Source: Arthrobacter humicola (lineage in GTDB: Bacteria > Actinomycetota > Actinomycetes > Actinomycetales > Micrococcaceae). From it: a stretch of DNA of 64,000 bases. A program made the position numbers and the translations under genes. The notes under the pieces were generated by a model. That model was not told the DNA's origin. It was given only the letters and a program-made list of their open reading frames with translations, and made no database searches. Shown piece after piece: positions 8,886 through 17,202 of the stretch. The DNA lies in NCBI RefSeq assembly GCF_022803015.1, contig NZ_JAFKON010000006.1:1-64000 (forward strand). The letters are read 5' to 3'. The stretch's first letter is position 1, and every line of letters starts with the position of its first letter.

Positions 8886-8927
8886 TCCTGGGCGTTGGTT
8901 CCTGGGCGTTGCTTCCTAGGCTTTGCT
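8886..8927. repeat. three 14-bp tandem repeats at the dapE 3' end
   Basis: Units TCCTGGGCGTTGGT, TCCTGGGCGTTGCT and TCCTAGGCTTTGCT are contiguous. The last one runs into the dapE stop codon (8926-8928). Confidence 0.85.
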
Positions 8928-10092
8928 AGGCGCTCAGCCAGGTCCGCAGCGCCCGCAGGCATTCGCGGATGGCGTCCGCTTCGACGTGTTCGTTGTCCTT
9001 GTGCGCCAGCAGAGCATCGCCGGGTCCAAAGTTCACCGCGGGGATGCCCAGTTCACTGAAGCGTGCGACGTCGGTCCAGCCGTACTTGGGCTTCGGCTCC
9101 GCGCCGACGGCGGCGACGAAGGACGCCGCCGCGGGGTGGTTCAGGCCCGGCCGCGCGCCGGCCGCGCTGTCGGTGCGCACGACGTCGAATCCGTCCAGCA
9201 GTTCGCGCACGACGGCTTCGGCTCCGTCCGGGGTCTTGTCCGGCGCGAAGCGGTAGTTGATTTCCACGACGCACTTGTCCGGGATGACGTTTCCGGCCGT
9301 GCCGCCGTGGATCTTCACGGCGTTGAGGCTTTCGCGGTAGTCCAGGCCGTCAACCGTCACGGTCTGCGGCTCATACGCCGCCAGCCGGGCCAGGACCGGG
9401 GCCGCGGCGTGGATGGCATTGCTGCCCATCCAGGCCCGGGCCGAGTGGGCAGCCTCGCCGTTCGTGGTCACTTCGAAGCGGCTGGTGCCGTTGCAGCCGC
9501 CCTCCACCGTCCCGTCGGTCGGCTCGAGCAGGATCGCGAAGTCCCCGCCGAGCAGGGAGCCGTGATTGCGCACCAGACGGCCCAGGCCGCTCTTCACGGC
9601 CTCGACCTCCTCGTGGTCGTAGAAGACGAACGTGACGTCCTTGCCTGGTTCCGCCCCGCCGTCGAACATGGTGGCCGCCAGCGCCAGCTGCACGGCGACG
9701 CCGCCCTTCATGTCAGTGGCGCCGCGGCCGTAGAGGATCCCCTCTCCCGGGGCCCCGGAGGGCCAATACGCCGGCACGGTCCCCAGCGAGCCCTCGGTGG
9801 TGGGCAACGGCACGGTGTCCAGGTGGCCGGCCAGGATGACGCGCTCGGCCCGGCCCAGGTTGGTGCGGGCGATGATCGAATCGCCGTCGCGGACCAGCTC
9901 CAGCTGCGGCAGCTGGCGGAGGGCATGCTCCACGGCGTCGGCCAGGACCCCCTCGTTGCCGGAGACGCTGTTGATGTCGATCAGGGCGGCCGTGAGCAGG
10001 GCGACGTCCTGGCGGAGGTCCAGATGGACCGGTGTGCGGACAGGGACGCTGGCGGTGGCACTGGCAGGGGTGCGCGGGTTCGTGGGGGTCAC
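8926..10092 (-). CDS. dapE: succinyl-diaminopimelate desuccinylase
   Basis: Zinc-dependent M20 peptidase-family enzyme of 388 residues that releases succinate from N-succinyl-LL-diaminopimelate in the lysine/cell-wall pathway. Metal ligands and catalytic residues are in place: His90 and Asp92 in AGHLDTVPLP, Asp127 in GATDMKGG, and the EE pair at 161-162 in YDHEEVEA. The dimerisation lid lies in the middle third. The start is a GTG with a TAAGGT hexamer 6 bases upstream and no Shine-Dalgarno, suggesting leaderless expression. It is divergent from dapD, which acts two steps earlier. Confidence 0.93.
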   Translation of the reverse strand: MTPTNPRTPASATASVPVRTPVHLDLRQDVALLTAALIDINSVSGNEGVLADAVEHALRQLPQLELVRDGDSIIARTNLGRAERVILAGHLDTVPLPTTEGSLGTVPAYWPSGAPGEGILYGRGATDMKGGVAVQLALAATMFDGGAEPGKDVTFVFYDHEEVEAVKSGLGRLVRNHGSLLGGDFAILLEPTDGTVEGGCNGTSRFEVTTNGEAAHSARAWMGSNAIHAAAPVLARLAAYEPQTVTVDGLDYRESLNAVKIHGGTAGNVIPDKCVVEINYRFAPDKTPDGAEAVVRELLDGFDVVRTDSAAGARPGLNHPAAASFVAAVGAEPKPKYGWTDVARFSELGIPAVNFGPGDALLAHKDNEHVEADAIRECLRALRTWLSA

Positions 10093-10098
10093 CGTTCC

Positions 10099-10104
10099 AC
10101 CTTA
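10099..10104 (-). promoter_or_regulatory. -10 element of a leaderless promoter (dapE)
   Basis: TAAGGT on the minus strand, 6 bases (GGAACG) before GTG 10092. Confidence 0.55.
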
Positions 10105-10220
10105 TCTGTTGCCTCCCCGTCCCACCTGAGTCGCTGCCGGGGCCGTTTCCAGGCGTCAAGTGGCCCCTGCAGCGTGCCAATCGGGTTGTCATGAGTTTCA
10201 GCGCCCGAGGGGCCTCTCGT

Positions 10221-10226
10221 TAGACT
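10221..10226 (+). promoter_or_regulatory. -10 element of a leaderless promoter (dapD)
   Basis: TAGACT followed by TGGGCC and the dapD ATG at 10233. Confidence 0.6.
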
Positions 10227-10232
10227 TGGGCC

Positions 10233-11267
10233 ATGACTGAAACTGCTGCTTCCGCTGTGCCCGCCGACGCCCGCTCCGACGCTCGTTCTGACGCCCGCTC
10301 TGCCTATGGCTACGGGGTGGCCACCGTGTCCACCCGCAACGGTGACGCGACCGTGCTGGACGTGTGGTTTCCGGCGCCGGCGCTCGGAGTCGCCGCGAAA
10401 CACCTGCGTGACGTGGAGAACGCGGACCAGTCGCTGATCGACATCGCCGCCAGCGGCACTGACCCGGACCGGGGCACCGAGCAGATAGTTGTCTACGTCC
10501 AGATCAACCTGGATGCGGCACCCGCGGACACGGCGGACGCCTACCTTCGCCTGCACCTGCTCTCCCACCGGCTCGTCCAGCCCAACACCATCAACCTTGA
10601 CGGCATCTTCGGCAAGCTTCCCAACGTGGTGTGGACCAACTTCGGCCCCGCAGCCGTGGAAGACTTCGAGCTGACACGGGCGCGCCTGCGCAAGCGCGGC
10701 GCCGTCACGGTGTTCGGCGTGGACAAGTTCCCGCGCATGGTGGACTACGTCGTTCCCTCCGGCGTCCGGATCGCCGACGCCGACCGGGTCCGGCTCGGTG
10801 CGCACCTGGCCGAAGGCACCACGGTCATGCACGAGGGCTTCGTGAACTTCAATGCCGGAACTCTGGGTACCTCCATGGTCGAGGGCCGGATCTCGGCCGG
10901 CGTCGTCACCGGCGACGGGTCCGACGTCGGCGGCGGGGCCTCGATCATGGGAACCCTCTCCGGCGGCGGCAAGGAAAAGATCTCCCTCGGCGAGCGGGTC
11001 CTCCTCGGCGCCAATTCCGGTGTGGGCATCAGCATCGGTGACGACTCGGTGGTGGAGGCAGGCCTCTACGTCACCGCCGGCACCCGTGTGCGCGTGATCG
11101 GCCCCAAGGACGCCGACGGCGAAGACACCAGCCGGATCGTCAAGGCCGTGGACCTTTCCGGCGTTCCGAACCTGCTCTTCCGCCGCAATTCCACCACTGG
11201 TGAGGTTGAGGTCCTCCCCCGCAAGGGCCAGACGGTGGAGCTCAACGAGGCCCTGCACGCCAACTGA
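10233..11267 (+). CDS. dapD: 2,3,4,5-tetrahydropyridine-2,6-dicarboxylate N-succinyltransferase
   Basis: Transfers succinyl from succinyl-CoA to tetrahydrodipicolinate in diaminopimelate synthesis. The 344-residue protein is the long actinobacterial form. The C-terminal half is a left-handed beta-helix of hexapeptide repeats ([21 protein letters not shown], then [17 protein letters not shown] and [20 protein letters not shown]). The N-terminus has a curious DARS motif repeated three times (residues 12-23, encoded by 12-bp repeats at 10266-10301), probably disordered. The start is leaderless-like. It faces dapE divergently, so the two steps may be co-controlled. Confidence 0.93.
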   Translation: MTETAASAVPADARSDARSDARSAYGYGVATVSTRNGDATVLDVWFPAPALGVAAKHLRDVENADQSLIDIAASGTDPDRGTEQIVVYVQINLDAAPADTADAYLRLHLLSHRLVQPNTINLDGIFGKLPNVVWTNFGPAAVEDFELTRARLRKRGAVTVFGVDKFPRMVDYVVPSGVRIADADRVRLGAHLAEGTTVMHEGFVNFNAGTLGTSMVEGRISAGVVTGDGSDVGGGASIMGTLSGGGKEKISLGERVLLGANSGVGISIGDDSVVEAGLYVTAGTRVRVIGPKDADGEDTSRIVKAVDLSGVPNLLFRRNSTTGEVEVLPRKGQTVELNEALHAN

Positions 11268-11378
11268 CCGCACCGGCTGGTACGGTATGGCGGGCGGCGA
11301 AGACCGCGCCGGCGGGGCCGACCCGCCCCGACGAAAAAGCCGATGACGCAGCCCGCAGGGGCCTGAGGGAGTATTTTC

Positions 11379-12230
11379 GTGGCACGACGAGGGAGCTGGC
11401 GGCGCCGGATCGTCCTTCTGCTGACCCTTGCGATGGTCGCGGGCGGCATCTACACCGCGGTGGCGTTCCTGCAGCGGTCGGAGACGTTGATCACCGAACG
11501 CTGCACGGCCACGGGCAGCGGAGGCGAGGACCTCTCCACCGACCAGGCGGCCAACGCTGCCCTCATCACCGCCGTCGCGGTCCGGAGGGGACTTCCGGCC
11601 CGGGCCGCCAGCATAGCGCTGGCCACCTCGATGCAGGAATCCAAACTACGCAACATCGGCCATGGCGACCAGGCCGGTCCCGACTCCCGCGGACTGTTCC
11701 AGCAGCGGCCGTCCCAGGGCTGGGGCACCACGGCGCAGGTGATGGACCCGTACCACGCCAGCAATGCGTTCTACGATGCGCTCGTCGAGGTTTCCGGGTA
11801 CGAGTCGCTCGACATCACCGTTGCCGCCCAGCGCGTCCAGCGCTCCGCGTACCCGGAGGCCTACGCCCAGCATGAGGTGATGGCCCGCGCCTTCGCCTCC
11901 GCCCTGAGCGGGCAGACGCCCGCGGGCCTGGACTGCTCGCTGCGCTCCCCCGACGCCGCCGGGAATCCTGCCGCCGTCACCGCAGGGCTGACCGCTGCTC
12001 TCGGGGACGTGACGGCATCCACCGACGGCCGGACCTTGCTCGTGGAGGCCGAAGGAACCCAGGCCTGGGCTGTGGGCCAGTGGGCCGTGGCCAACGCCAA
12101 GGAGCTCGAAATCACCAGCGTGGAGGTCGACGGCCGCGCCTGGAACCGGCAGTCCCGCGACGGCTGGCAGCCTGCCCAAGTCCCGGCCGGCCAGGTCAGG
12201 GTAACCGTCGCCGACGCCCCCGGCACCTGA
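11379..12230 (+). CDS. membrane-anchored lysozyme/transglycosylase-like protein
   Basis: A 283-residue protein with a basic N-terminus (RRGSWRRR) and one transmembrane helix (about 10-30), placing the rest outside the cell. The central part resembles a lysozyme/SLT fold: ATSMQESKLRN with a candidate catalytic Glu87, followed by DSRGLFQQRPSQGWGT and a VMDPYHASNAFYDAL segment. Homologues are common in Arthrobacter and often carry misleading names such as heavy metal transporter. It starts at GTG with a GAGGGAG Shine-Dalgarno 8 bases upstream. A role in peptidoglycan turnover is inferred; activity is not proven. Confidence 0.7.
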   Translation: MARRGSWRRRIVLLLTLAMVAGGIYTAVAFLQRSETLITERCTATGSGGEDLSTDQAANAALITAVAVRRGLPARAASIALATSMQESKLRNIGHGDQAGPDSRGLFQQRPSQGWGTTAQVMDPYHASNAFYDALVEVSGYESLDITVAAQRVQRSAYPEAYAQHEVMARAFASALSGQTPAGLDCSLRSPDAAGNPAAVTAGLTAALGDVTASTDGRTLLVEAEGTQAWAVGQWAVANAKELEITSVEVDGRAWNRQSRDGWQPAQVPAGQVRVTVADAPGT

Positions 12231-12292
12231 CCGCTCCCGGGGGCAGTTGCAACGGGGCAGCCGCTACCGGGGTCAGCCGCGACCGGGCGGGC

Positions 12293-12904
12293 TCAGACGA
12301 GGAGATCGACCACTGGCTGCACGTAGCTGCGGAACAGCTCCGGCTGGGACAACAGCTCGTGGCTCATGATGATTTTATCGGGCTCGAGATACCAGGCCCG
12401 CGGCTCCGCAAGCGGGAGCTCGATGATCGTCAGGCCGAAATCCTTTGAAGCCCGTCCCACGTCAAGCAGCCGGTCCTCCACCATGTCGGCCAGCAGCTCG
12501 TTGTTGCCGTTGGCTTCGCGCTCCGCCTCAAGGGTCCCGTATTCCGCGAGGCGTTCCCGTGCCCACGTCAAAGCGGCCCCGAAGTGGGCCTGCAGCACGC
12601 GCCGGAGGGCCGGCGAATTGCTGAACGCACGGAAGCCCGGAGGGGAGAGCTCGGGGGACATTTCCGGGTGGTCTTTCAGCAGCTGTTCCCACCAGGCCTC
12701 CCATTCGGTCTTGAGCGCAGCCGGGCCGCCAACCTCGGCGATCAGGTGGGAGTGGTCCGAGGCGCGGATCTTCGGTGCCGCATGGCAGAGCGCCGGGTGT
12801 CCCGCGGTGTCCAAACCGGCGGCGTCACGAACGTAGAGGGCAATGAGCATGGGACCAGAAGTATCCATCGTGATCCGCCAGCCTGGTCCGCCGGTGTGGT
12901 GCAT
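12293..12904 (-). CDS. conserved hypothetical protein
   Basis: A 203-residue soluble protein that I do not recognise. It has a perfect AAGGAGG Shine-Dalgarno 7 bases before its ATG, normal codon use and no signal or membrane segment. The sequence has a beta-rich start (GPMLIALYVRDAAGLD), several Trp residues (EWEAWWEQLL), a basic helix, and ends in IIMSHELLSQPELFRSYVQPVVDLLV. It is next to, and in the same direction as, a TetR regulator gene, but 47 bases separate them and no functional link is evident. Confidence 0.7.
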   Translation of the reverse strand: MHHTGGPGWRITMDTSGPMLIALYVRDAAGLDTAGHPALCHAAPKIRASDHSHLIAEVGGPAALKTEWEAWWEQLLKDHPEMSPELSPPGFRAFSNSPALRRVLQAHFGAALTWARERLAEYGTLEAEREANGNNELLADMVEDRLLDVGRASKDFGLTIIELPLAEPRAWYLEPDKIIMSHELLSQPELFRSYVQPVVDLLV

Positions 12905-12951
12905 CCAATTGCCTCCTTGGCAAGACGTACGATCTCAGTCTATTCCTGTTG

Positions 12952-13623
12952 TTATGAGGCGTTAACGGCTGGCTGCCCGGCCGCCAGCCGTCGGTTCAGG
13001 CCCTCCAGGTGGGCTTCGAGGACATCCCTGCACATCACGGCCGTCATCCACTCGGGCTGCAGGAGGGCGTGCATCGTCAGACCGTCCAGGACTGCCAGCA
13101 GCAGTTCCGCTTCGGTGACGAGCACCTGCTGGTCGAGGCCGGCCGCGTGGTCGGCGTCAACGCCTTCAGCCTCGGCCAGGCCCAGGATGAGCCCGCCCAC
13201 GACGGCGGCCACCGCCCGGTGGCTGCGGTCGGCCTCGGCGGCCAGGAAAGGCCTTGTCCGGGCGGCATTCTTGAAGGCCATCCAGACGCAGGCATCAACC
13301 GCCCGTTGCTCGTCCAGCGGAAGAAACTCACCCAGCAGTGCCAGGACGGCCGCATGCTGCTCCCCCGACGCCGCCGGCGCATCGTCCAGCAGGGAGTCCG
13401 CGTCGGTGAGGCGGCCGACGATTCGGTCCACCACCACGGCGAACGCGTGGGTCAACAGCTCGTCGCTGCTGGCGAAATAGTGCCGCACCGAGCCGACGGC
13501 CAGCTGCGCTTCATCAGCAACCTCCCGCAGCGAGGCCCGCTCGAGGCCATCCGTTGCGATGATCCTGAAGACTGCGTCAACTATTTCCTGGCGCCGGATG
13601 ACGGCGTCGACAAATTTAGGCAC
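12952..13623 (-). CDS. TetR/AcrR-family transcriptional regulator
   Basis: A 223-residue repressor. The N-terminal helix-turn-helix is at about 8-55 (RRQEIVDAVFRIIATDGLERASLREVADEAQLAVGSVRHYF, read as separate helices). The C-terminal ligand/dimer domain is of the BetI-like class. It starts at GTG 13623. A perfect palindrome GCACGTACGTGC lies 12 bases upstream of the start and probably is its own operator. No obvious target gene is adjacent apart from the unknown gene downstream, so the ligand is unknown. Confidence 0.85.
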   Translation of the reverse strand: MPKFVDAVIRRQEIVDAVFRIIATDGLERASLREVADEAQLAVGSVRHYFASSDELLTHAFAVVVDRIVGRLTDADSLLDDAPAASGEQHAAVLALLGEFLPLDEQRAVDACVWMAFKNAARTRPFLAAEADRSHRAVAAVVGGLILGLAEAEGVDADHAAGLDQQVLVTEAELLLAVLDGLTMHALLQPEWMTAVMCRDVLEAHLEGLNRRLAAGQPAVNAS

Positions 13624-13635
13624 TGGTCTTTTTTA

Positions 13636-13647
13636 GCACGTACGTGC
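13636..13647. promoter_or_regulatory. candidate TetR operator palindrome
   Basis: Perfect 12-bp palindrome GCACGTACGTGC immediately upstream of the TetR-family gene, next to an A-rich TAAAAA segment that could be part of its promoter. Binding is inferred from symmetry and position. Confidence 0.5.
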
Positions 13648-13719
13648 CGCGGCCGCCCCGGGCCACACCGGTCCCGGCGGGGACGTGGCGCGGGTCACAG
13701 CGGCTCGGTGCCCCCGCAA

Positions 13720-13770
13720 GTACGACGCCGGCCGCGCACCTCAGCAAAAGGTGCGCGGCCGGCGTCGTAC
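13720..13770 (-). terminator. terminator hairpin of gltA, perfect 21-bp stem
   Basis: GTACGACGCCGGCCGCGCACC and its exact inverted copy flank a 9-base loop (TCAGCAAAA), just past the gltA stop. Confidence 0.85.
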
Positions 13771-13803
13771 TGTCTATCACGCGCGCCGTGGCCGGCGGGC
13801 GGG

Positions 13804-15087
13804 CTACAGCGAGGGGTAGTTGCGTTCCGGTTCGCCGACGTAGAGCTGGCGCGGGCGGCCGATCTTCGTGTTGGGGTCGCTGATCATCTCGCGCCACTGG
13901 GCGATCCAGCCCGGCAGGCGCCCGATGGCGAACAGCACGGTGAACATCTTCTCCGGGAAACCCATGGCCTTGTAGATCAGGCCGGTGTAGAAGTCCACGT
14001 TGGGGTAGAGCTTGCGCTGGATGAAGTAGTCATCGCCCAGGGCTTTCTCTTCAAGGCGCATGGCGATGTCGAGCAGCTCGTCGTTTCCGCCGAGCTTGCT
14101 CAGGACTTCGTGCGCCGTGGCCTTGATGATCTTGGCGCGCGGGTCGTAGTTCTTGTAGACGCGGTGCCCGAAGCCCATGAGGCGGACGCCGTCTTCCTTG
14201 TTCTTGACTTTCTCCATGTAGTCCTCGGGCTTGATGCCGTCGGCCTGGATCTGGCGCAGCATCTTCAGGACGGCCTCGTTGGCACCGCCGTGGGCGGGGC
14301 CGAAGAGGGCGTTGATGCCGGCGGAGACGGAGGCGAACAGGTTCGCGTTTGAGGAACCGACCAGGCGGACGGTCGACGTCGAACAGTTCTGCTCATGGTC
14401 GGCGTGCAGGATCAGGAGCAGGTCCAGGGCCTTGGCGATGACCGGGTCCACCTCGTACTGCTCGGCCGGCAGGCCAAAGCTCAGGCGCAGGAAGTTCTCC
14501 ACCAGGTTCATCGAGTTGTCCGGGTACAGCATGGGCTGCCCGATCGACTTCTTGTGGGCGTAGGCGGCGATGACCGGCATCTTGGCCATGAGGCGGATGG
14601 TGGACACCTCCACCTGCTCGGCGTTGAACGGATCCAGCGAGTCCTGGTAGAACGTCGACAGCGCCGACACGGCCGAGGACAGCACCGGCATCGGGTGGGC
14701 GTCACGGGGGAAGCCGCTGAAGAAGCCCTTGAGCTCCTCGTGCAGCAGGGTGTGGTGGCGGATCCGCTGGTCGAAGGACTCCAGCTCGGTGGGGGTCGGC
14801 AGGTTGCCGTAGATCAGCAGGTAGGAGACTTCCAGGAAGCTCGAGTGCTGGGCCAGCTGCTCGATCGGGTAGCCGCGGTAGCGCAGGATGCCGGCGTCAC
14901 CATCGATGTAGGTGATGGCCGAGGTGGTGGCCGCGGTGTTCATGAAACCGGGGTCGAAGGCGACGGCGCCGGTCTGCTTCAGCAGCTTGGAAACGTCGTA
15001 GCCTTCGTTCCCTTCTACAACCTTGATGCGCGGGAGTTCGAGTTCGCCGCCGGCATGGCGCAGGGTTGCGCTGGTGGTTTCAGTCAT
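13804..15087 (-). CDS. gltA: citrate synthase
   Basis: Condenses acetyl-CoA with oxaloacetate at the entry of the TCA cycle. The 427-residue length matches hexameric type-II citrate synthases. The conserved blocks are FGPAHGGANEAVL (catalytic His), MGFGHRVYKNYDPRA (oxaloacetate-binding His/Arg) and the late ASP-containing block in DDYFIQRKLYPNVDFYTG. It starts with MTETTSATL after a GAGGAG Shine-Dalgarno, and ends at a strong terminator. It is monocistronic. Confidence 0.96.
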   Translation of the reverse strand: MTETTSATLRHAGGELELPRIKVVEGNEGYDVSKLLKQTGAVAFDPGFMNTAATTSAITYIDGDAGILRYRGYPIEQLAQHSSFLEVSYLLIYGNLPTPTELESFDQRIRHHTLLHEELKGFFSGFPRDAHPMPVLSSAVSALSTFYQDSLDPFNAEQVEVSTIRLMAKMPVIAAYAHKKSIGQPMLYPDNSMNLVENFLRLSFGLPAEQYEVDPVIAKALDLLLILHADHEQNCSTSTVRLVGSSNANLFASVSAGINALFGPAHGGANEAVLKMLRQIQADGIKPEDYMEKVKNKEDGVRLMGFGHRVYKNYDPRAKIIKATAHEVLSKLGGNDELLDIAMRLEEKALGDDYFIQRKLYPNVDFYTGLIYKAMGFPEKMFTVLFAIGRLPGWIAQWREMISDPNTKIGRPRQLYVGEPERNYPSL

Positions 15088-15315
15088 GGAGTCTCCTCAT
15101 GAGGCATCGGGGCCTCTGTCGAAAGCTGGTCCAACATCTGGTGAAGCTGCCCGCGGATCCTGTGCGGACAGGATTTCCAAAGGCCGCGCTGCCTTCTTGT
15201 GGAAAGCCACCATTGATCGTCAGTTAAAAAGTACCTTCACTTCGCGGGTGGCACTAATCCGGGGGGCCCGCAAAAGGCCAAAAACACGCCACATGTGGTA
15301 CGCGTCACAGCATTG

Positions 15316-16464
15316 TTACGCTTCCGGGTCCAGCCGCGAGACGGCGGCGTCGATCCTTTCGTCGCTGGCGGTCAGCGCCACCCGGATGAACCCGTTGCCG
15401 GCGTCGCCGTAGAAGACCCCGGGGCCGACGACGACTCCGCGGTCCGCGAGCCGGCCCACGGTGTCCCACGTCGCCTCGCCGGCGGTGGCCCAGAGATAAA
15501 GCCCCGCCCTCGATTCATGGATTGTCAGGCCGAAACCCTCCAGCGCGGGCACGATCCGTTCCCGCCGGCCCCGGTACAGGTCCTTCTGGGCCTGGACGTG
15601 GGCATCGTTGCCGAGGGCCACGCGCATGGCTTCCTGGACCGGATAGGGCACAATCATCCCGGCGTGCTTGCGGCTGTTGACCAGGTTTGCCATGATCACC
15701 GGATCACCGGCGACAAATGCCGCCCGGTAGCCGGCCACGTTGGACTGCTTGCTCAGCGAATAGACGGCGAGCAGGCCATCGTGGGAGCCTTCTGCGACCT
15801 GCGGATCCAGGACGCTCGGGACCGGGGCGCCGCCACGCTGGACGTCCCACTCCCCCCAGCCGAGCTCGGCGTAGCATTCATCGGACGCGACGACGGCGCC
15901 GAGCTCGCGGGTCTGCCGGACGATCCGCCGCAGCGACGCGATGTCCCGGACGCTGCCGGTGGGGTTGGCCGGTGAATTGACCCAGACCAGGCGCACGCGG
16001 GCCCGGGTGCCGGCGTCGAGCTCGTCAAGGTCGTCCGCGGCGACCTGCTCCGCGCCGGCGAAGGTGGCCCCGATGTCATAGGTGGGGTACGCAACCGTGG
16101 GCCGGACGACGACGTCGCCCGGCTTCAGGCCGAGCAGGAACGGCAGCCACGCGACGAGTTCCTTGGAACCCACCGTTGGCATCACATTCTGCGGGTCGAG
16201 CCCGGGTACGCCGCGCCGGCGCGCAAACCAGCCGGCGATGGCTTCCCGCAGGGCCGGCGTCCCGTGCACTGTGGGATAGCCGGGAGCGTCCGCGGCGGCG
16301 CGCAGTGCGTCCTGGATGAGGGCCGGCGTCGCGTCCACCGGGGTTCCGATGGAAAGGTTGACGGCTCCTGCCGGGTGCCGGGCTGCCGTGGCGAGATACG
16401 GCGCCATGGCCTCCCACGGGTAATCGGGCAGGCTCAGGCCGAAGGTGCGCACCGCAGATGTCAC
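15316..16464 (-). CDS. dapC: succinyldiaminopimelate transaminase
   Basis: PLP-dependent class I/II aminotransferase of 382 residues that forms N-succinyl-LL-diaminopimelate. Motifs: substrate and cofactor region TPVDATPALIQDAL, the NPTG-type segment NSPANPTGSV, the PLP-binding DECYAELGW, and the Schiff-base lysine in SLSKQSNVAGYR. It follows ferredoxin fdxA by 12 bases, the same order as fdxC-dapC in Mycobacterium tuberculosis. With dapD and dapE only 5-7 kb away, it supplies the remaining succinylase step. It starts at GTG. Confidence 0.92.
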   Translation of the reverse strand: MTSAVRTFGLSLPDYPWEAMAPYLATAARHPAGAVNLSIGTPVDATPALIQDALRAAADAPGYPTVHGTPALREAIAGWFARRRGVPGLDPQNVMPTVGSKELVAWLPFLLGLKPGDVVVRPTVAYPTYDIGATFAGAEQVAADDLDELDAGTRARVRLVWVNSPANPTGSVRDIASLRRIVRQTRELGAVVASDECYAELGWGEWDVQRGGAPVPSVLDPQVAEGSHDGLLAVYSLSKQSNVAGYRAAFVAGDPVIMANLVNSRKHAGMIVPYPVQEAMRVALGNDAHVQAQKDLYRGRRERIVPALEGFGLTIHESRAGLYLWATAGEATWDTVGRLADRGVVVGPGVFYGDAGNGFIRVALTASDERIDAAVSRLDPEA

Positions 16465-16476
16465 CGTAGCGCCGTC

Positions 16477-16803
16477 CTAGTTCTCTTGGTTCTGCGGCGG
16501 CAGGGCGGCGATCATGGGGTGGTCGGTGTGGGTGTTCCCAACCTTCGCGGCGCCGCCCGGGGACCCGAGTTCGTCGAAGAACTCGACGTTGGCCTTGTAG
16601 TAGTCAGCCCATTCTTCGGGGGTGTCGTCCTCGTAGTAGATCGCCTCCACGGGGCAGACCGGCTCACAGGCACCGCAGTCCACGCACTCGTCGGGGTGGA
16701 TGTACAGGGAACGCTCACCCTCGTAAATGCAATCGACGGGGCACTCCTCAATACATGCCTTGTCTTTGACATCTACACACGGCTGCGCGATTACGTACGT
16801 CAC
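16477..16803 (-). CDS. fdxA: 7Fe-type ferredoxin
   Basis: A 108-residue electron carrier. Cysteines 9, 17 and 21 suit a [3Fe-4S] cluster. The second set C40-x2-C43-x2-C46-x3-C50-P is a standard [4Fe-4S] motif, whose fourth ligand may be shared with C25. The C-terminal 50 residues are the acidic/aromatic tail typical of the actinobacterial FdxA/FdxC group. It starts at GTG and probably is co-transcribed with dapC. The electron partner is unknown. Confidence 0.93.
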   Translation of the reverse strand: MTYVIAQPCVDVKDKACIEECPVDCIYEGERSLYIHPDECVDCGACEPVCPVEAIYYEDDTPEEWADYYKANVEFFDELGSPGGAAKVGNTHTDHPMIAALPPQNQEN

Positions 16804-16941
16804 GTCCCTGGCCTCTCCACGTTGGTTCCGGCGACCGGCCGGATGATTTCCAGGCCCTGAGCCGGGCTGCTGACTTCTGAGCCTATTATCTCCCAGCCTG
16901 TTCCCGCGAACCTAGCCGGACGTCACACATGCTCCGCGTCT

Positions 16942-16947
16942 TACGAT
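16942..16947 (+). promoter_or_regulatory. -10 element of a leaderless promoter (SH3-like gene)
   Basis: TACGAT followed by GATCTG and ATG 16954, with no Shine-Dalgarno. Confidence 0.5.
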
Positions 16948-16953
16948 GATCTG

Positions 16954-17202
16954 ATGAGTTCGCCTTTGCCCTTGCCCCAGCAGTTCCTCTCCTCAGCCCC
17001 GCTCGGCACCCGCGTTGTGGTCCGGTACAGGATCGAGGGCGGCCTGACGGATGCCCTCGGCGAGCTCGTGGAACGCGCCGACGGCGTATGCACCGTCCGC
17101 ACCCGCCGCTCCGACGTCGTCATTGCCCTCCCCCTTGTCGTGGCAGCCAAGGAAGTCCCGCCGCCCCCGCCTCGCCGCGCCCCACGGGTGCAGGAGCCCT
17201 GA
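16954..17202 (+). CDS. stand-alone SH3-like domain protein (Rv0428c N-domain type)
   Basis: An 82-residue protein. The core LGTRVVVRYRIEGGLTDALG...VERADGVCTVRTRRSDVVIAL resembles the SH3-like domain normally found at the N-terminus of mycobacterial Rv0428c-type GNAT acetyltransferases. Here no acetyltransferase domain follows: the frame ends after a Pro-rich tail (VPPPPPRRAPRVQEP), and the next 550 bases are repeats. It could be a genuine short protein or the remaining head of a longer gene. The start follows a TACGAT hexamer by 6 bases. Confidence 0.65.
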   Translation: MSSPLPLPQQFLSSAPLGTRVVVRYRIEGGLTDALGELVERADGVCTVRTRRSDVVIALPLVVAAKEVPPPPPRRAPRVQEP

